From contig NZ_CP059901.1 in the NCBI RefSeq assembly GCF_014127285.1, positions 1,364,001 through 1,428,000 on the forward strand: a stretch of DNA of 64,000 nt, read 5' to 3'. How positions within the stretch are numbered: the first letter of the stretch is position 1; every line of letters begins with the position of its first letter. Made by a program: the position numbers and the translations under genes. The notes beneath the pieces were generated by a model that worked only from the letters and a program-made list of their open reading frames with translations, was not told the DNA's origin and did no database searches. The stretch comes from Mumia sp. ZJ1417. GTDB lineage: Bacteria > Actinomycetota > Actinomycetes > Propionibacteriales > Nocardioidaceae. Below, piece by piece: positions 18,077 through 27,021 of this stretch.

Positions 18077-18926
18077 CGATGTAGCGCTGCAGGGCGAGGA
18101 AGACCACCATGACCGGGATCGCCGCGAGCACGGCGCCGGCGGCGAAGATCGTCCAGTTGGTCGACGTCTGCTCCGAGACGTAGCCGAAGAGCCCGACCGA
18201 GAGCGTCTGCTGGTCCGGGTCGGTCAGGAACACGCTCGCGATCACGAACTCGCTCGTCGCCGTGATGAACGCGAGCAGCCCGACGACCGCGAGGATCGGC
18301 GTCACAAGCCGCAGGATGATCCCGAAGAAGATCTGCGCGTGGCTCGCCCCGTCCAGCCTCGCGGCCTCGTCGATCGAGACGGGCACGGTGTTGAAGAAGC
18401 CGTACATGAGGTACGTGTTCACACCGAGCGCGCCGCCGAGGTAGACGAGGATCAGGCCGGCGTGTGTGCCGATCCCGAGCGAGGGGAAGACGTCACCGAT
18501 CGTCGACATGAGGATGAAGATCGCGACGACGGCGAGCATCTGCGGGAACATCTGGATCAGCATCAGCGACATCAGCCCGAAGCGGCGGCCGGTGAACCGC
18601 ATCCGTGAGAACGCGTACGCCGCGAGTGCGCCGAGGAAGACGGTGCCGATGGCCGTGATGCCGCCGACGACCAGGGTGTTGACGAACCACTTGCCGTACG
18701 GCCGGGACGGGTCGGTGAACAGCTCGCGGTAGTTGCTGAGGTCGATCGTGGCGAACAAACGGCTGCTGCCGGCCAGCGTGCCGGACGGGTCGAGCGAGGC
18801 CGACAGGACGTACAGCAGCGGGAACGCGGCGTACGCGGTGACGACGATGCCGATGACGTGTCGCCAGCCGAGCGTGGCGAACCACCGACGGAAGGTACGG
18901 CGGCGTGGTGCGGGGACGGTGCTCAT
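18045..18926 (-). CDS. Carbohydrate ABC transporter permease (MalG-like)
   Basis: This 293-residue protein has six hydrophobic segments and the cytoplasmic EAA loop (DEAARLDGASHAQIFFGIILRLVTP), which contacts the ATPase. The C-terminus IVNGLVSGSVK is characteristic of MalG. The ATG overlaps the MalF stop (TGATG). It imports maltose or a related alpha-glucoside with the MalF-like and binding proteins. No ATPase gene is in the cluster, so a shared MsiK-type ATPase encoded elsewhere is likely, as is usual in actinobacteria. Confidence 0.93.
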   Translation of the reverse strand: MSTVPAPRRRTFRRWFATLGWRHVIGIVVTAYAAFPLLYVLSASLDPSGTLAGSSRLFATIDLSNYRELFTDPSRPYGKWFVNTLVVGGITAIGTVFLGALAAYAFSRMRFTGRRFGLMSLMLIQMFPQMLAVVAIFILMSTIGDVFPSLGIGTHAGLILVYLGGALGVNTYLMYGFFNTVPVSIDEAARLDGASHAQIFFGIILRLVTPILAVVGLLAFITATSEFVIASVFLTDPDQQTLSVGLFGYVSEQTSTNWTIFAAGAVLAAIPVMVVFLALQRYIVNGLVSGSVK

Positions 18927-20560
18927 CAGTGGATGTCCTCCAGTGCCTTCGTACGGCGGAACAGCAGCGCGGAGATCACACCGATGACGACGAAGATGAT
19001 GATCGCCAGCGCGCTCGCGAGCCCGTAGTCGCGGCCCGTGCCCGTTCCGAACGCAACCTTGTAGACCATCGTGATCAGCAGGTCGGTCGCGCCGACGTCG
19101 TTGGCGGTGTCCTCGAAGCGAGGGCCGCCGCGGGTGAGCATGTAGATCACGTTGAAGTTGTTGAAGTTGTAGGCGAACGTCGTGATGAGCAGCGGTGCCA
19201 CCGACACGAGCAGGAGCGGCAGCTTGACCGCGCGGAACGCCTTCCAGGGGCTCGCGCCGTCCATGCGTGCCGCCTCGCTCATCTCGTCGGGGATCGACTG
19301 GAGCGCGCCGGTGCACACGAGGAACATGTAGGGGAAGCCCAGCCAGAGGTTCACGAAGAGCACGCTGAAGCGCGCGAGCCACGGGTCGGTGAGCCACTCG
19401 ATATCGGCGCCGCCGAGCAGCACCTGGTTGATGAAGCCGAACTCCGCGTTGAGCATCCCCGACCAGACGAGACCGGACAGGAACGCGGGGAACGCGTACG
19501 GGAGGATCAGCATCACCCGGTAGAACTTCTTGCCCCGCATCCGCGCGACGTTGAAGACGGTCGCGAGGAACAGTCCGAGGCCGAAGCAGAGCACCACCGA
19601 CAGCGTCGCGAAGACGAACGTCCACGCGATCACCGACACGAGCGAGTCGCGCAGCTGCGGGGTCTCGGCCGCCCGGCGGAAGTTGTCGAAGCCGACGTTG
19701 ATCTGCCATCCGGGCACCAGCTCGTCGCCGTCGGCGGAGACGAAGGCGCCGTCCCCCTCGTCGCGGTAGACGACCCCGGTCGTGGTGTCCGTGACGCTGT
19801 CGGTCGCGGCGTCGTAGCGGAGGTGGGAGCGGTACTCGTACGCGCTGCTGCCGTCGGCCGTACGGAGGCTGCCGTCGGCCGGGTCGTCGGAGACCGGGAC
19901 CGCCACCTCGAGGATCTCGTCCTGGCGCTGGAGCAGCTCCTCGAACGAGAGCGACGTGTAGCCGTCGAGGCCGACCGCCTTGCCCGAACCATCGGTCTCG
20001 GCGTCGTCGGTGGGCTCCTGCGGCTCGTCGGACGAACCGACCGTGACCGCTCCGTCGGGAGCCGTCAGGAGGAAGGCGAGCTCACCGCGGCGTTCGAGCA
20101 CGGAGAGCTGGTACTGGGGGGAGTCGGGAACCCGTTCCTGGCCCTTCGTCGAGATCGCTGCGACCGCGTCGTCCTTGCTCCCGAGGTGGCCGTCGCCGGC
20201 ATTCGTGAACGCGATGAAGCCGGTGTAGACCATCACGAACACCTGGAAGACCAGCAGGAGCACGATGCCGGGAGCGAGGTACTTCGCGGGGAGGCCGTCT
20301 CGGCGCAAGTAGACGACGTTGACCGCGACGGTGAGCACCACGCCGATCGCGAGGACGAGCCACTCGTCCTGCGCGGCGAGCAGGAACACCGCGTACAGCG
20401 CGAAGGCGTCGACGACCGCGAGCAGCACGATCTTGACGAGGATGCCGACGAGCCCGTCGGTCTCGCCCGGACGGCTCAACCACGCCCACGGGCCACGACG
20501 GCCCGGTCGCTGGTCCGGAGATCCCGAGCCCTCGGTGCGGGGTTCGTCGGTGAGCGTCAT
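18926..20560 (-). CDS. Carbohydrate ABC transporter permease (MalF-like, with large external loop)
   Basis: This 544-residue protein has three N-terminal hydrophobic segments (about 25-115), then a hydrophilic external domain (about 120-280) comparable in place to the P2 loop of E. coli MalF, then the permease core with the EAA loop (SEAARMDGASPWKAFRAVKLP). The loop normally touches the binding protein and is absent from most shorter actinobacterial sugar permeases. This points to a true maltose/maltodextrin-type importer. The gene lies 86 bp after the binding-protein stop, separated by a hairpin. Confidence 0.93.
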   Translation of the reverse strand: MTLTDEPRTEGSGSPDQRPGRRGPWAWLSRPGETDGLVGILVKIVLLAVVDAFALYAVFLLAAQDEWLVLAIGVVLTVAVNVVYLRRDGLPAKYLAPGIVLLLVFQVFVMVYTGFIAFTNAGDGHLGSKDDAVAAISTKGQERVPDSPQYQLSVLERRGELAFLLTAPDGAVTVGSSDEPQEPTDDAETDGSGKAVGLDGYTSLSFEELLQRQDEILEVAVPVSDDPADGSLRTADGSSAYEYRSHLRYDAATDSVTDTTTGVVYRDEGDGAFVSADGDELVPGWQINVGFDNFRRAAETPQLRDSLVSVIAWTFVFATLSVVLCFGLGLFLATVFNVARMRGKKFYRVMLILPYAFPAFLSGLVWSGMLNAEFGFINQVLLGGADIEWLTDPWLARFSVLFVNLWLGFPYMFLVCTGALQSIPDEMSEAARMDGASPWKAFRAVKLPLLLVSVAPLLITTFAYNFNNFNVIYMLTRGGPRFEDTANDVGATDLLITMVYKVAFGTGTGRDYGLASALAIIIFVVIGVISALLFRRTKALEDIH

Positions 20561-20603
20561 GAGGTGAGGCCCCTCCTGGGGAACGTACGGGGGAAGTCAG
20601 GGC

Positions 20604-20634
20604 GGCCGGGGAGCGGAGGACCCGCTCCCCGGCC
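20604..20634 (-). terminator. Intercistronic hairpin between the binding-protein and MalF-like genes
   Basis: A perfect 13-bp GC-rich stem (arms 20604-20616 and 20622-20634, 5-nt loop) lies in the 86-bp gap after the binding-protein stop. No T-tract follows. Such a structure usually lets most transcripts end, or protects the 3' end of the upstream message, so the binding protein is made in excess over the permeases. Confidence 0.7.
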
Positions 20635-20646
20635 GTCAGGACGAGG

Positions 20647-21900
20647 TCAGCCGGCGACCTTCGCCTGGACGCTGGTGACCATCTTCGGCCAGGCCTGCGC
20701 CGGGTTGGCCTTGCCCTTGATGATGTCGAGCTCGGTCGCGCCCCAGTCGGCCCAGACCGCGTCCATCTGCGCGATGGCGGGCATCGGAGCGCCGGTCTTG
20801 CCGATCTCGCCGAACGCCGCGACGATCGGGTCGGACGCCGCCTTCTCGAACGACGCCTTCAGGGCCGGCGGACGCCCGCCCTGGGCGAACAGCGCGTCCT
20901 GGGCGTCCTCGGTGCTGAGGTAGTTGAGCGCGAACTCGCTCGCCGCGAGCGCGTTCTTCGCCTTGGCGCTGATGAAGAAGCCGTTGACGCCGATGAACGG
21001 GGTGGCTGCCTCGGAGCCACCGGTCGGGATCGGGTCGATCGCGATCTCGATCCCGGCCTTCTGCATGTCCGGGATGTTCCACGGGCCGGTGAGGAAGTAC
21101 GGGGACTCGCCCTTGTTGAAGGCATCCTTGGCGATGTCGCCGGTGATGTTGGCGTTGAACGCGCCGGCCTTCGACCACGCGGCCAGGTCCTTGGCGAACT
21201 CGACGCCGCCGGGGTTGCCCAGACCGAGCTTGGTCGGGTCGTAGTCGCCCTCGGCGTTGCGCTCGAAGACGGGAGCGCCGTACGAGGTCTGGATGCCGTA
21301 GAGGTGGTAGGGATCGCCCTGCTTGGGGTCGAGCCCGACGAGGAACGGATACTTCGCCTTGCCGGAGTCGACGACCTTCTTGCCGGCCGCGACGACGTCG
21401 TCCATCGTCGCCGTCGGCTCGGGGAGCAGCGCGGTGTTGCGGACCAGGGCGACGTTCTCGATCGCATACGGCAGGCCGTAGGTCTTGCCCTCGAACGTCA
21501 TGGCCTGGACGGCCGCGTCCTCGAACTGCGAGGCCTTGTCGCCGAGCTCGAGCGGCGCGACGACGCCGTTCTGGACGAATTTGCCGACCCAGTCGTGCGG
21601 GCCGACGATCAGGTCCGGGCCCTTGCCGGCGGAGACCTGGGTGATGAAGTCGTCGCGAGCGGCCTGGAAGTCCTTGATGACGAGCTTGACCTCGACGCCC
21701 TTGTCCTCCTTGAAGGACGCGACGGCGTCCTTGAGGGCGGGCGCACGCTCGGCGTCGACCCACATGGACAGGGTCGAGGTGGCGCCGCTGTCGCCGTCCT
21801 TCTTGTCGTCTTCTGCCGAGCCGCCGCACGCGCTCAGCAGGAGGGCGGATGCCGCGGCGAGGACGCCTGCGGTGAGTGCGCCCCTCGAGTTCACCAGCAT
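20647..21900 (-). CDS. Maltose/maltodextrin-type sugar-binding lipoprotein
   Basis: This 417-residue protein has a lipoprotein signal peptide ending in the lipobox LLSAC (Cys25), then an acidic linker and an extracellular solute-binding domain (SBP family 1: LSMWVDAERAPALKDAVASFKEDKGVEVKLV, AGKGPDLIVGPHDWVGKFV, YGLPYAIENVALVRN, GPWNIPDM, PFIGVNGFFIS). The sequence order is that of MalE. The ATG is at 21898-21900 with AAGGGAG just upstream. It is first in the importer operon and has a LacI-type operator 19 bp before the start codon. The sugar is inferred from family and from the adjacent alpha-glucosidase. Confidence 0.93.
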   Translation of the reverse strand: MLVNSRGALTAGVLAAASALLLSACGGSAEDDKKDGDSGATSTLSMWVDAERAPALKDAVASFKEDKGVEVKLVIKDFQAARDDFITQVSAGKGPDLIVGPHDWVGKFVQNGVVAPLELGDKASQFEDAAVQAMTFEGKTYGLPYAIENVALVRNTALLPEPTATMDDVVAAGKKVVDSGKAKYPFLVGLDPKQGDPYHLYGIQTSYGAPVFERNAEGDYDPTKLGLGNPGGVEFAKDLAAWSKAGAFNANITGDIAKDAFNKGESPYFLTGPWNIPDMQKAGIEIAIDPIPTGGSEAATPFIGVNGFFISAKAKNALAASEFALNYLSTEDAQDALFAQGGRPPALKASFEKAASDPIVAAFGEIGKTGAPMPAIAQMDAVWADWGATELDIIKGKANPAQAWPKMVTSVQAKVAG

Positions 21901-21918
21901 GATGCTCCCTTCAAGGTG

Positions 21919-21932
21919 TGGAATCGCTTCCA
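21919..21932. promoter_or_regulatory. LacI-family operator upstream of the sugar importer operon
   Basis: TGGAATCGCTTCCA is a near-perfect palindrome centred on CG, the hallmark of LacI/MalR-type operators. It lies 19 bp upstream of the binding-protein start codon. The half-site TCGCTTCCA also occurs in the second operator at 22081-22096, so one regulator probably binds both. Confidence 0.7.
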
Positions 21933-22080
21933 TTTCTAGGTCAGATACGCCGTGCTCGGCAAGAGGCGCGGCGAAACATGCTCGCAACATTTCGATAACG
22001 GGCTGGTCAGTGCCCTGGTTTTTCAGGGGAGGGCGCCACCAGCTTCGGAGGCTCGTGCTGGAGAGCGTCGCGGAGATGTG

Positions 22081-22096
22081 TTGTAATCGCTTCCAA
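22081..22096. promoter_or_regulatory. LacI-family operator upstream of the alpha-glucosidase gene
   Basis: TTGTAATCGCTTCCAA matches the LacI-type pattern TTGnAAnCGnTTnCAA at every fixed position. It lies 33 bp before the glucosidase ATG. Together with the site at 21919 it would let the LacI protein at 23859 control both divergent transcripts. Confidence 0.75.
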
Positions 22097-22129
22097 TTCA
22101 GTGACGTTCGACACGACGGAGGAGAGAGC

Positions 22130-23854
22130 ATGGCGGTCGAGGTTGCGCCTCGGATCGACGGGCCGGCGGCCACGGAGGATCGTACGGAGCGGGGTGGATG
22201 GTGGCGTGATGCCGTCGTCTACCAGGTCTATCCGCGGTCGTTCGCCGACGGCGACGGCGATGGCACGGGTGACCTTCGCGGGATCACGCGACACCTCTCG
22301 TCGCTCGCCGAGCTCGGCGTCGACGCGGTCTGGCTCTCGCCCTTCTACCCCTCGCCGCAGCGTGACGGCGGGTACGACGTGAGCGACTACTGCGACGTCG
22401 ACCCGATGTTCGGCTCGCTCGACGACTTCGACCTGCTGGTGGGTGAGGCGCGCGCCCTCGGGCTGAGGGTGATCATCGACCTCGTCCCCAACCACGCCTC
22501 GAGCGACCACCCGCTGTTTGCCGCCGCGCTCGCCGCGGCACCGGGCAGCCGCGAGCGTGCCCGCTTCGTCTTCCGCGACGGCGCGGGAGAGTCCGGCGAG
22601 CTGCCTCCCAACGACTGGCGCTCGCACTTCGGCGGCCCGGCGTGGACGCGGGTGACGGAGGCGGACGGCCTCCCCGGCCAGTGGTACCTCCACCTGTTCG
22701 ACCCCACCCAGCCCGACTTCGACTGGGAGAACGACGAGGTCCTCGCGTTCTTCGACGACGTGCTCGACTTCTGGCTCGCGCGCAGTGTCGACGGCTTCCG
22801 GGTGGACGTGGCGCACGCGCTCGTGAAGGCGCCAGGACTTCCGAACTGGGGTGGCAGGGCCGATGGCGCGAGCAGCCCGGGCTTCCCGGGCGAGGACGCG
22901 CCGATGTTCGACCAGCCCGGCGTCCACCGGATCTACGAGCGCTGGCGTGCTCGCCTGGAGACGTGGGGCTCCGACCGCATCCTGTGCGCCGAGGCGAACG
23001 TCACACCGCTGACCCGGGCCGCAAAGTGGGTGCGCCCGCGCGAGATGCACCAGGCCTTCAACTTCGCCTACCTCCACACGCCGTGGGACGCCCGTGCGCT
23101 GCGTGCGGTCATCGACGAGTCGCTGGCGGCGTTCGGGGGAGTGGGAGCGCCGAGCACGTGGGTGCTCTCCAACCACGACGTCGTCCGGCACGCGACACGC
23201 TTCGCGCTGCCGGCCGGGTCGGTCGAGACGGGGCACGGCATCACGGAGGCCACCGGCCTCGACCCCGTACGAGGTGAGCGTCGTGCGCGCGCGGCCGCGC
23301 TCCTGATGCTCTCCCTGCCGGGCGCGGTGTACCTCTATCAGGGGGAAGAGCTCGGGCTGCCCGAGGTGCTCGACATCCCCGCCGCGCAGCGCCGCGACCC
23401 GTACTTCCTCCGCAGCGGCGGCGCGGTGACCGGCCGCGACGGCTGCCGTGTCCCCATCCCGTGGGAGGCCGACGCGCCGGCGTACGGGTTCAACGCGACC
23501 GGCGAGAGCTGGCTCCCGCAGCCGGCGCAGTGGGCCTCGTACGCCCGGGACGTGCAGCGACGTGACCCGGCCTCGACGCTGTCGCTCTACACGGCCGCGC
23601 TCGACCTGAGAAAGTCCCTCGGGCTCGGATCGGGTTCGCTAGCGTGGTCCCGCACCGATGACGCGGTGCTCGGACTCGTGAACGGGGAGGTGCTCGTGCT
23701 GGCAAACCTCTCCTCCGACCCGGTCCCGGTCGACGGTCACGAGGTCCTCCTCGCCAGCACCCCCGACGCCGTGGTCGACGGACACCTCACGTCCGACGCG
23801 ACCGTGTGGCTTCGTCTGCGTCCTGCGGGCGAGCCCACCCCTGAGGGGGCGTGA
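22130..23854 (+). CDS. Alpha-glucosidase, glycoside hydrolase family 13
   Basis: This 574-residue cytosolic enzyme hydrolyses alpha-glucosides such as maltose or isomaltose brought in by the neighbouring importer. The GH13 barrel shows WWRDAVVYQVYPRSFAD, DLVPNHAS, the nucleophile Asp226 (DGFRVDVAH), the acid/base Glu288 (LCAEAN) and the third carboxylate Asp350 (SNHDVVRH). The start ATG at 22130 has GGAGAGAG directly upstream; the open frame extends 645 bp further upstream but that part is not GH13-like. Substrate bond specificity (1,4 or 1,6) cannot be fixed by eye. Confidence 0.95.
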   Translation: MAVEVAPRIDGPAATEDRTERGGWWRDAVVYQVYPRSFADGDGDGTGDLRGITRHLSSLAELGVDAVWLSPFYPSPQRDGGYDVSDYCDVDPMFGSLDDFDLLVGEARALGLRVIIDLVPNHASSDHPLFAAALAAAPGSRERARFVFRDGAGESGELPPNDWRSHFGGPAWTRVTEADGLPGQWYLHLFDPTQPDFDWENDEVLAFFDDVLDFWLARSVDGFRVDVAHALVKAPGLPNWGGRADGASSPGFPGEDAPMFDQPGVHRIYERWRARLETWGSDRILCAEANVTPLTRAAKWVRPREMHQAFNFAYLHTPWDARALRAVIDESLAAFGGVGAPSTWVLSNHDVVRHATRFALPAGSVETGHGITEATGLDPVRGERRARAAALLMLSLPGAVYLYQGEELGLPEVLDIPAAQRRDPYFLRSGGAVTGRDGCRVPIPWEADAPAYGFNATGESWLPQPAQWASYARDVQRRDPASTLSLYTAALDLRKSLGLGSGSLAWSRTDDAVLGLVNGEVLVLANLSSDPVPVDGHEVLLASTPDAVVDGHLTSDATVWLRLRPAGEPTPEGA

Positions 23855-23858
23855 GGCG

Positions 23859-24899
23859 GTGTCGAGCAAGGCGGTGACGATCAAGGAGGTCGCCGAGCGG
23901 GCAGGCCTCTCGGTCGCTACCGTCTCTCGGGCCCTCAGCGGGCGCGGGCATGTCTCCGAGACCGCACGCACCCTCAGCGCGCAGGCCGCCCGCGAGCTCG
24001 GCTACGTCGCCTCGTACAACGCCGCCAGTCTCGCGTCCGGGCGCAGCAAGAACGTCGGCCTGGTCGTGCCCTGGGTCAACCGGTGGTTCTTCAGCACCGT
24101 CATCGAGACGGCGTCGACCGTGCTCGCCGCCGAGGGGTACGACCTCACGCTCTACTACCTCGGCGGCGGCAAGCGTGAGCGCGACCTGGTGTTCAGCGAC
24201 TTCCTGCTGCGCAAACGCGTCGACGGCCTCCTCGCGGTCTCGCTCGAGCTCGACGACGCCGAGCGTGCGGACCTGCTGCGGGTCGGCACGCCCGTCGTGT
24301 GCATCGGCGGCGTGATGCCCGGCGTCTCGACCGTGAGCATCGACGACTTCGCGTCCGCCCGGCTCGCGACCGAGCACCTGATCGCGCTCGGGCACGAACG
24401 GATCGCCCACCTCGGCTGGGAGGGGCCGGGCGACTTCGACCTCGCAACCACGCGGCAGGGCGGGTACGCGCACGCGTTGAGCGAGGCAGGGATCCCGCCT
24501 GCCCCGGAGCTGCTCGTCCTCGGTGACTTCACGATGGCCGAGGGGTACGCCGCCGCCAAACGGCTGCTGTGCGATCCCCGGCTGCGCCCCACGGCGATCT
24601 TTGCCGCCTCCGACGAGATGGCGATCGGCGCGATCACGGCGGCACGCGACCTCGGGCTCGACGTCCCGCGTGACGTGTCCGTCGTCGGCATCGACGGACA
24701 CGACCTCGGCCCGGTCTTCGGGCTGACGACCGTCGACCAGCACGTGCGCGCCCAGGCGACGCAGGCGGCGGGGCTGCTGCTCGGTCTTCTCGACGCCGAG
24801 CCCGGCGACCGCGAGCCGGTCCACTCCGAGCTCGAGGTCGACCTGGTGGTCCGGGCCAGCACGATGGTGCCGAACCCCGACAGACCTCCGAGCCGGTAG
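23859..24899 (+). CDS. LacI family transcriptional regulator of the alpha-glucoside module
   Basis: This 346-residue repressor has an N-terminal LacI HTH and hinge helix (VTIKEVAERAGLSVATVSRALSGRGHVSE) followed by a periplasmic-binding-protein-like effector domain (about 60-340). The GTG start lies 4 bp after the glucosidase stop, so the two are co-transcribed. The two CG-centred operators at 21919 and 22081 are its probable targets, which would make an autoregulated sugar-induced switch. The inducer is probably maltose or a derivative (inference). Confidence 0.93.
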   Translation: MSSKAVTIKEVAERAGLSVATVSRALSGRGHVSETARTLSAQAARELGYVASYNAASLASGRSKNVGLVVPWVNRWFFSTVIETASTVLAAEGYDLTLYYLGGGKRERDLVFSDFLLRKRVDGLLAVSLELDDAERADLLRVGTPVVCIGGVMPGVSTVSIDDFASARLATEHLIALGHERIAHLGWEGPGDFDLATTRQGGYAHALSEAGIPPAPELLVLGDFTMAEGYAAAKRLLCDPRLRPTAIFAASDEMAIGAITAARDLGLDVPRDVSVVGIDGHDLGPVFGLTTVDQHVRAQATQAAGLLLGLLDAEPGDREPVHSELEVDLVVRASTMVPNPDRPPSR

Positions 24900-24909
24900 C
24901 GTCTGGCAG

Positions 24910-26280
24910 GTGGCCCTCTCCTCACGGCGGTCGCGCTGGTCCAACATGGCGACGGCGCTGGCGCACCCCGTCCGCATCCTGCCGGTGACATTCGTCGCCG
25001 GCAGCATCGTGGGCACGCTGATCCTGATGCTGCCGGGCATGCGGACGGAGGGTCAGAGCGGCAACGGACTGCTCCAGGCCTCGTTCACGTCCGTCTCCGC
25101 CGTGACCGTGACCGGGCTGAGCACCGTCGACGTCTCGTCGTACTGGACGCCGCTCGGGCAGGTGGTCGTCCTCGTGCTCGTCCAGATCGGCGGTTTCGGG
25201 TTCGTCACGCTGGCGACGATCCTCGGTGTCGTCGTCGGGGGCCGGATCGGACTGCGCTCGCGGCTGGCCGCACAGGTCGACCTGCACCTCGTGAACCTCG
25301 GCGAGGTCATCCCGCTGGTCAAGCGGATCCTGTTCACGATGCTCGCCTTCGAGGCGGTGGTCGCGGTCGTCCTGACGGTGGGCTTCGAGTCGCGCCACGG
25401 CGAGGGGTGGGGAGAGGCCCTCTGGCACGGCATCTTCTACTCCGTGATGGCGTTCAACAACGCCGGGTTCGCGCTGGCACCCGACAGCCTCGTCGGCTAC
25501 GCCGGCGACGCCGCGCTGATCCTGCCGATCTCGGTGGCGGTCTTCGTCGGGGCGATGGGCTTCCCCGTGCTCGCCGAGCTCTCGAAGCGCTGGCGCCGCC
25601 CCGAGCGCTGGTCGATCCACACGCGCCTCACGGTCTGGGGCTCGTTTCTCCTGCTCGGCGTGGGCACGCTGCTGTTCGCGGCCGTCGAGTGGGCCAACCC
25701 GGCGACCATCGGCTCGATGCCGCTCGGGGAGAAGCTCGTGACGTCCTTCGAGGGTGGCGTCATGCCACGCTCGGGCGGCTTCAACTCGGTCGACTACTCC
25801 GACGCCCACCCGGAGACGACGCTCATCGCCACGATCATGATGTTCATCGGCGGCGGCTCGGCGAGCACCGCCGGCGGCATCAAGATCACGACCTTCTTCC
25901 TTCTCGGGTACGTCATCCTGGCCGAGGTCCGCGGCGACCCCGACGTGACCATCGGCTCGCGACGCATCGGCGCCAGCACCCTGCGTCAGGCGCTCACGGT
26001 CGCGCTGATCGCCGTGATGCTGGTGGTCGTGGGGACGTTGGCGCTGCTGGCGCTGGCCGACGTCAGCCTCGAGGAAGCCTTGTTCGAGGCGACGTCCGCC
26101 TTCGGCACTACCGGCCTCTCGATGGGGATCACCGGTACGCTTCCCGGCGGCGCACAGGTGGTGCTGATGGCCTTGATGCTGATCGGACGTGTCGGTACGG
26201 TCGCGACGGCATCCGCGCTCGCGCTGCGCGCCCGGCCACGTCGCTTCCACCTCCCCGAGGAGCGCCCCATCATCGGATGA
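24910..26280 (+). CDS. trkH: TrkH/KtrB family potassium uptake membrane protein
   Basis: This 456-residue polytopic protein has four pore-loop repeats with the family's filter-like turns (SVSAVTVTGLSTVD, SVMAFNNAGFALAPD, GGVMPRSGGFNSVD, FEATSAFGTTGLSMG) and the gating segment IGGGSASTAGGIKITTFF. It conducts K+ (with Na+ or H+) when assembled with the RCK protein encoded next. The GTG start at 24910 is 10 bp after the LacI stop; an in-frame ATG at 24946 is also possible. The length fits KtrB/TrkH. Confidence 0.93.
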   Translation: MALSSRRSRWSNMATALAHPVRILPVTFVAGSIVGTLILMLPGMRTEGQSGNGLLQASFTSVSAVTVTGLSTVDVSSYWTPLGQVVVLVLVQIGGFGFVTLATILGVVVGGRIGLRSRLAAQVDLHLVNLGEVIPLVKRILFTMLAFEAVVAVVLTVGFESRHGEGWGEALWHGIFYSVMAFNNAGFALAPDSLVGYAGDAALILPISVAVFVGAMGFPVLAELSKRWRRPERWSIHTRLTVWGSFLLLGVGTLLFAAVEWANPATIGSMPLGEKLVTSFEGGVMPRSGGFNSVDYSDAHPETTLIATIMMFIGGGSASTAGGIKITTFFLLGYVILAEVRGDPDVTIGSRRIGASTLRQALTVALIAVMLVVVGTLALLALADVSLEEALFEATSAFGTTGLSMGITGTLPGGAQVVLMALMLIGRVGTVATASALALRARPRRFHLPEERPIIG

Positions 26281-26342
26281 GCGGCGCAGGGTCGGACGAC
26301 CCGACGCACGGCACGGATTGACCTACGACGAGGAGACGAGCA

Positions 26343-27014
26343 GTGGCTAAGCAGGACGTCCCGGCGGATGCACCGGTCCTCGTGATCGGTCTCGGGCGCT
26401 TCGGCACGGCGGTCGCGTCGTCGCTGACCCGCCTCGGGCACGAGGTGCTGGGGATCGACGAGAGCATGGATCTCGTGCAGAAGTGGGCGACCGAGTTCAC
26501 GCACGTCGTCCAGGCGGACTCGACCGACGAGGAGGCCCTCCGGCAGATCGGCGCTGACCAGTTCGACCGCGCCGTCGTCGGTATCGGCACCGACATCGAG
26601 GCGAGCGTGCTGACCGTGCTCACCCTCAACGAGCTCGGGGTGCGCGAGGTCTGGGCGAAGGCCATCAACAAGAAGCACGGCAAGATCCTCGAGCGCGTCG
26701 GTGCGCGTCACGTCGTCTATCCGGAGTCAGCGATGGGCGAGCGCGTCGCGCACATGGTCACCGGCACGATGATCGACTTCATCGAGTTCGACGACGGGTT
26801 CGCGATCGCCCGTACGGCGGCACCTGCCGGAGCGGTCGGCCGGACGCTCGCGGAGTCGGCCCTGCGCAGCCAGTACGGCATCACGGTCGTCGGGGTGAAG
26901 CGGCCCGGCGCCGACTTCACGTACGCCCGACCGGAGACGTTCGTCGGCGAGTTCGACGAGCTCATCGTGTCCGGCGCGACGAAGAAGGTCGAGCGCTTCG
27001 CCGGCCTCTCCTGA
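26343..27014 (+). CDS. trkA: TrkA/KtrA family potassium channel regulatory subunit
   Basis: This 223-residue cytosolic protein has an N-terminal RCK nucleotide-binding fold (VLVIGLGRFGTAVASSL, QADSTDEEALRQIG) and a C-terminal TrkA_C domain (about 135-215). It gates the TrkH-type channel in response to nucleotides. The single-RCK length is that of KtrA rather than of the duplicated E. coli TrkA. The GTG start is preceded by GAGGAGACGAG. It follows trkH by 62 bp and ends 7 bp from the convergent galE. Confidence 0.94.
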   Translation: MAKQDVPADAPVLVIGLGRFGTAVASSLTRLGHEVLGIDESMDLVQKWATEFTHVVQADSTDEEALRQIGADQFDRAVVGIGTDIEASVLTVLTLNELGVREVWAKAINKKHGKILERVGARHVVYPESAMGERVAHMVTGTMIDFIEFDDGFAIARTAAPAGAVGRTLAESALRSQYGITVVGVKRPGADFTYARPETFVGEFDELIVSGATKKVERFAGLS

Positions 27015-27021
27015 CCGCGAG

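Noticed and set aside
18926-20560. Frame fusion or assembly error explaining the long MalF-like protein
   Set aside because: The extra part sits where MalF has its P2 loop and the frame is unbroken, so a true long loop is simpler.
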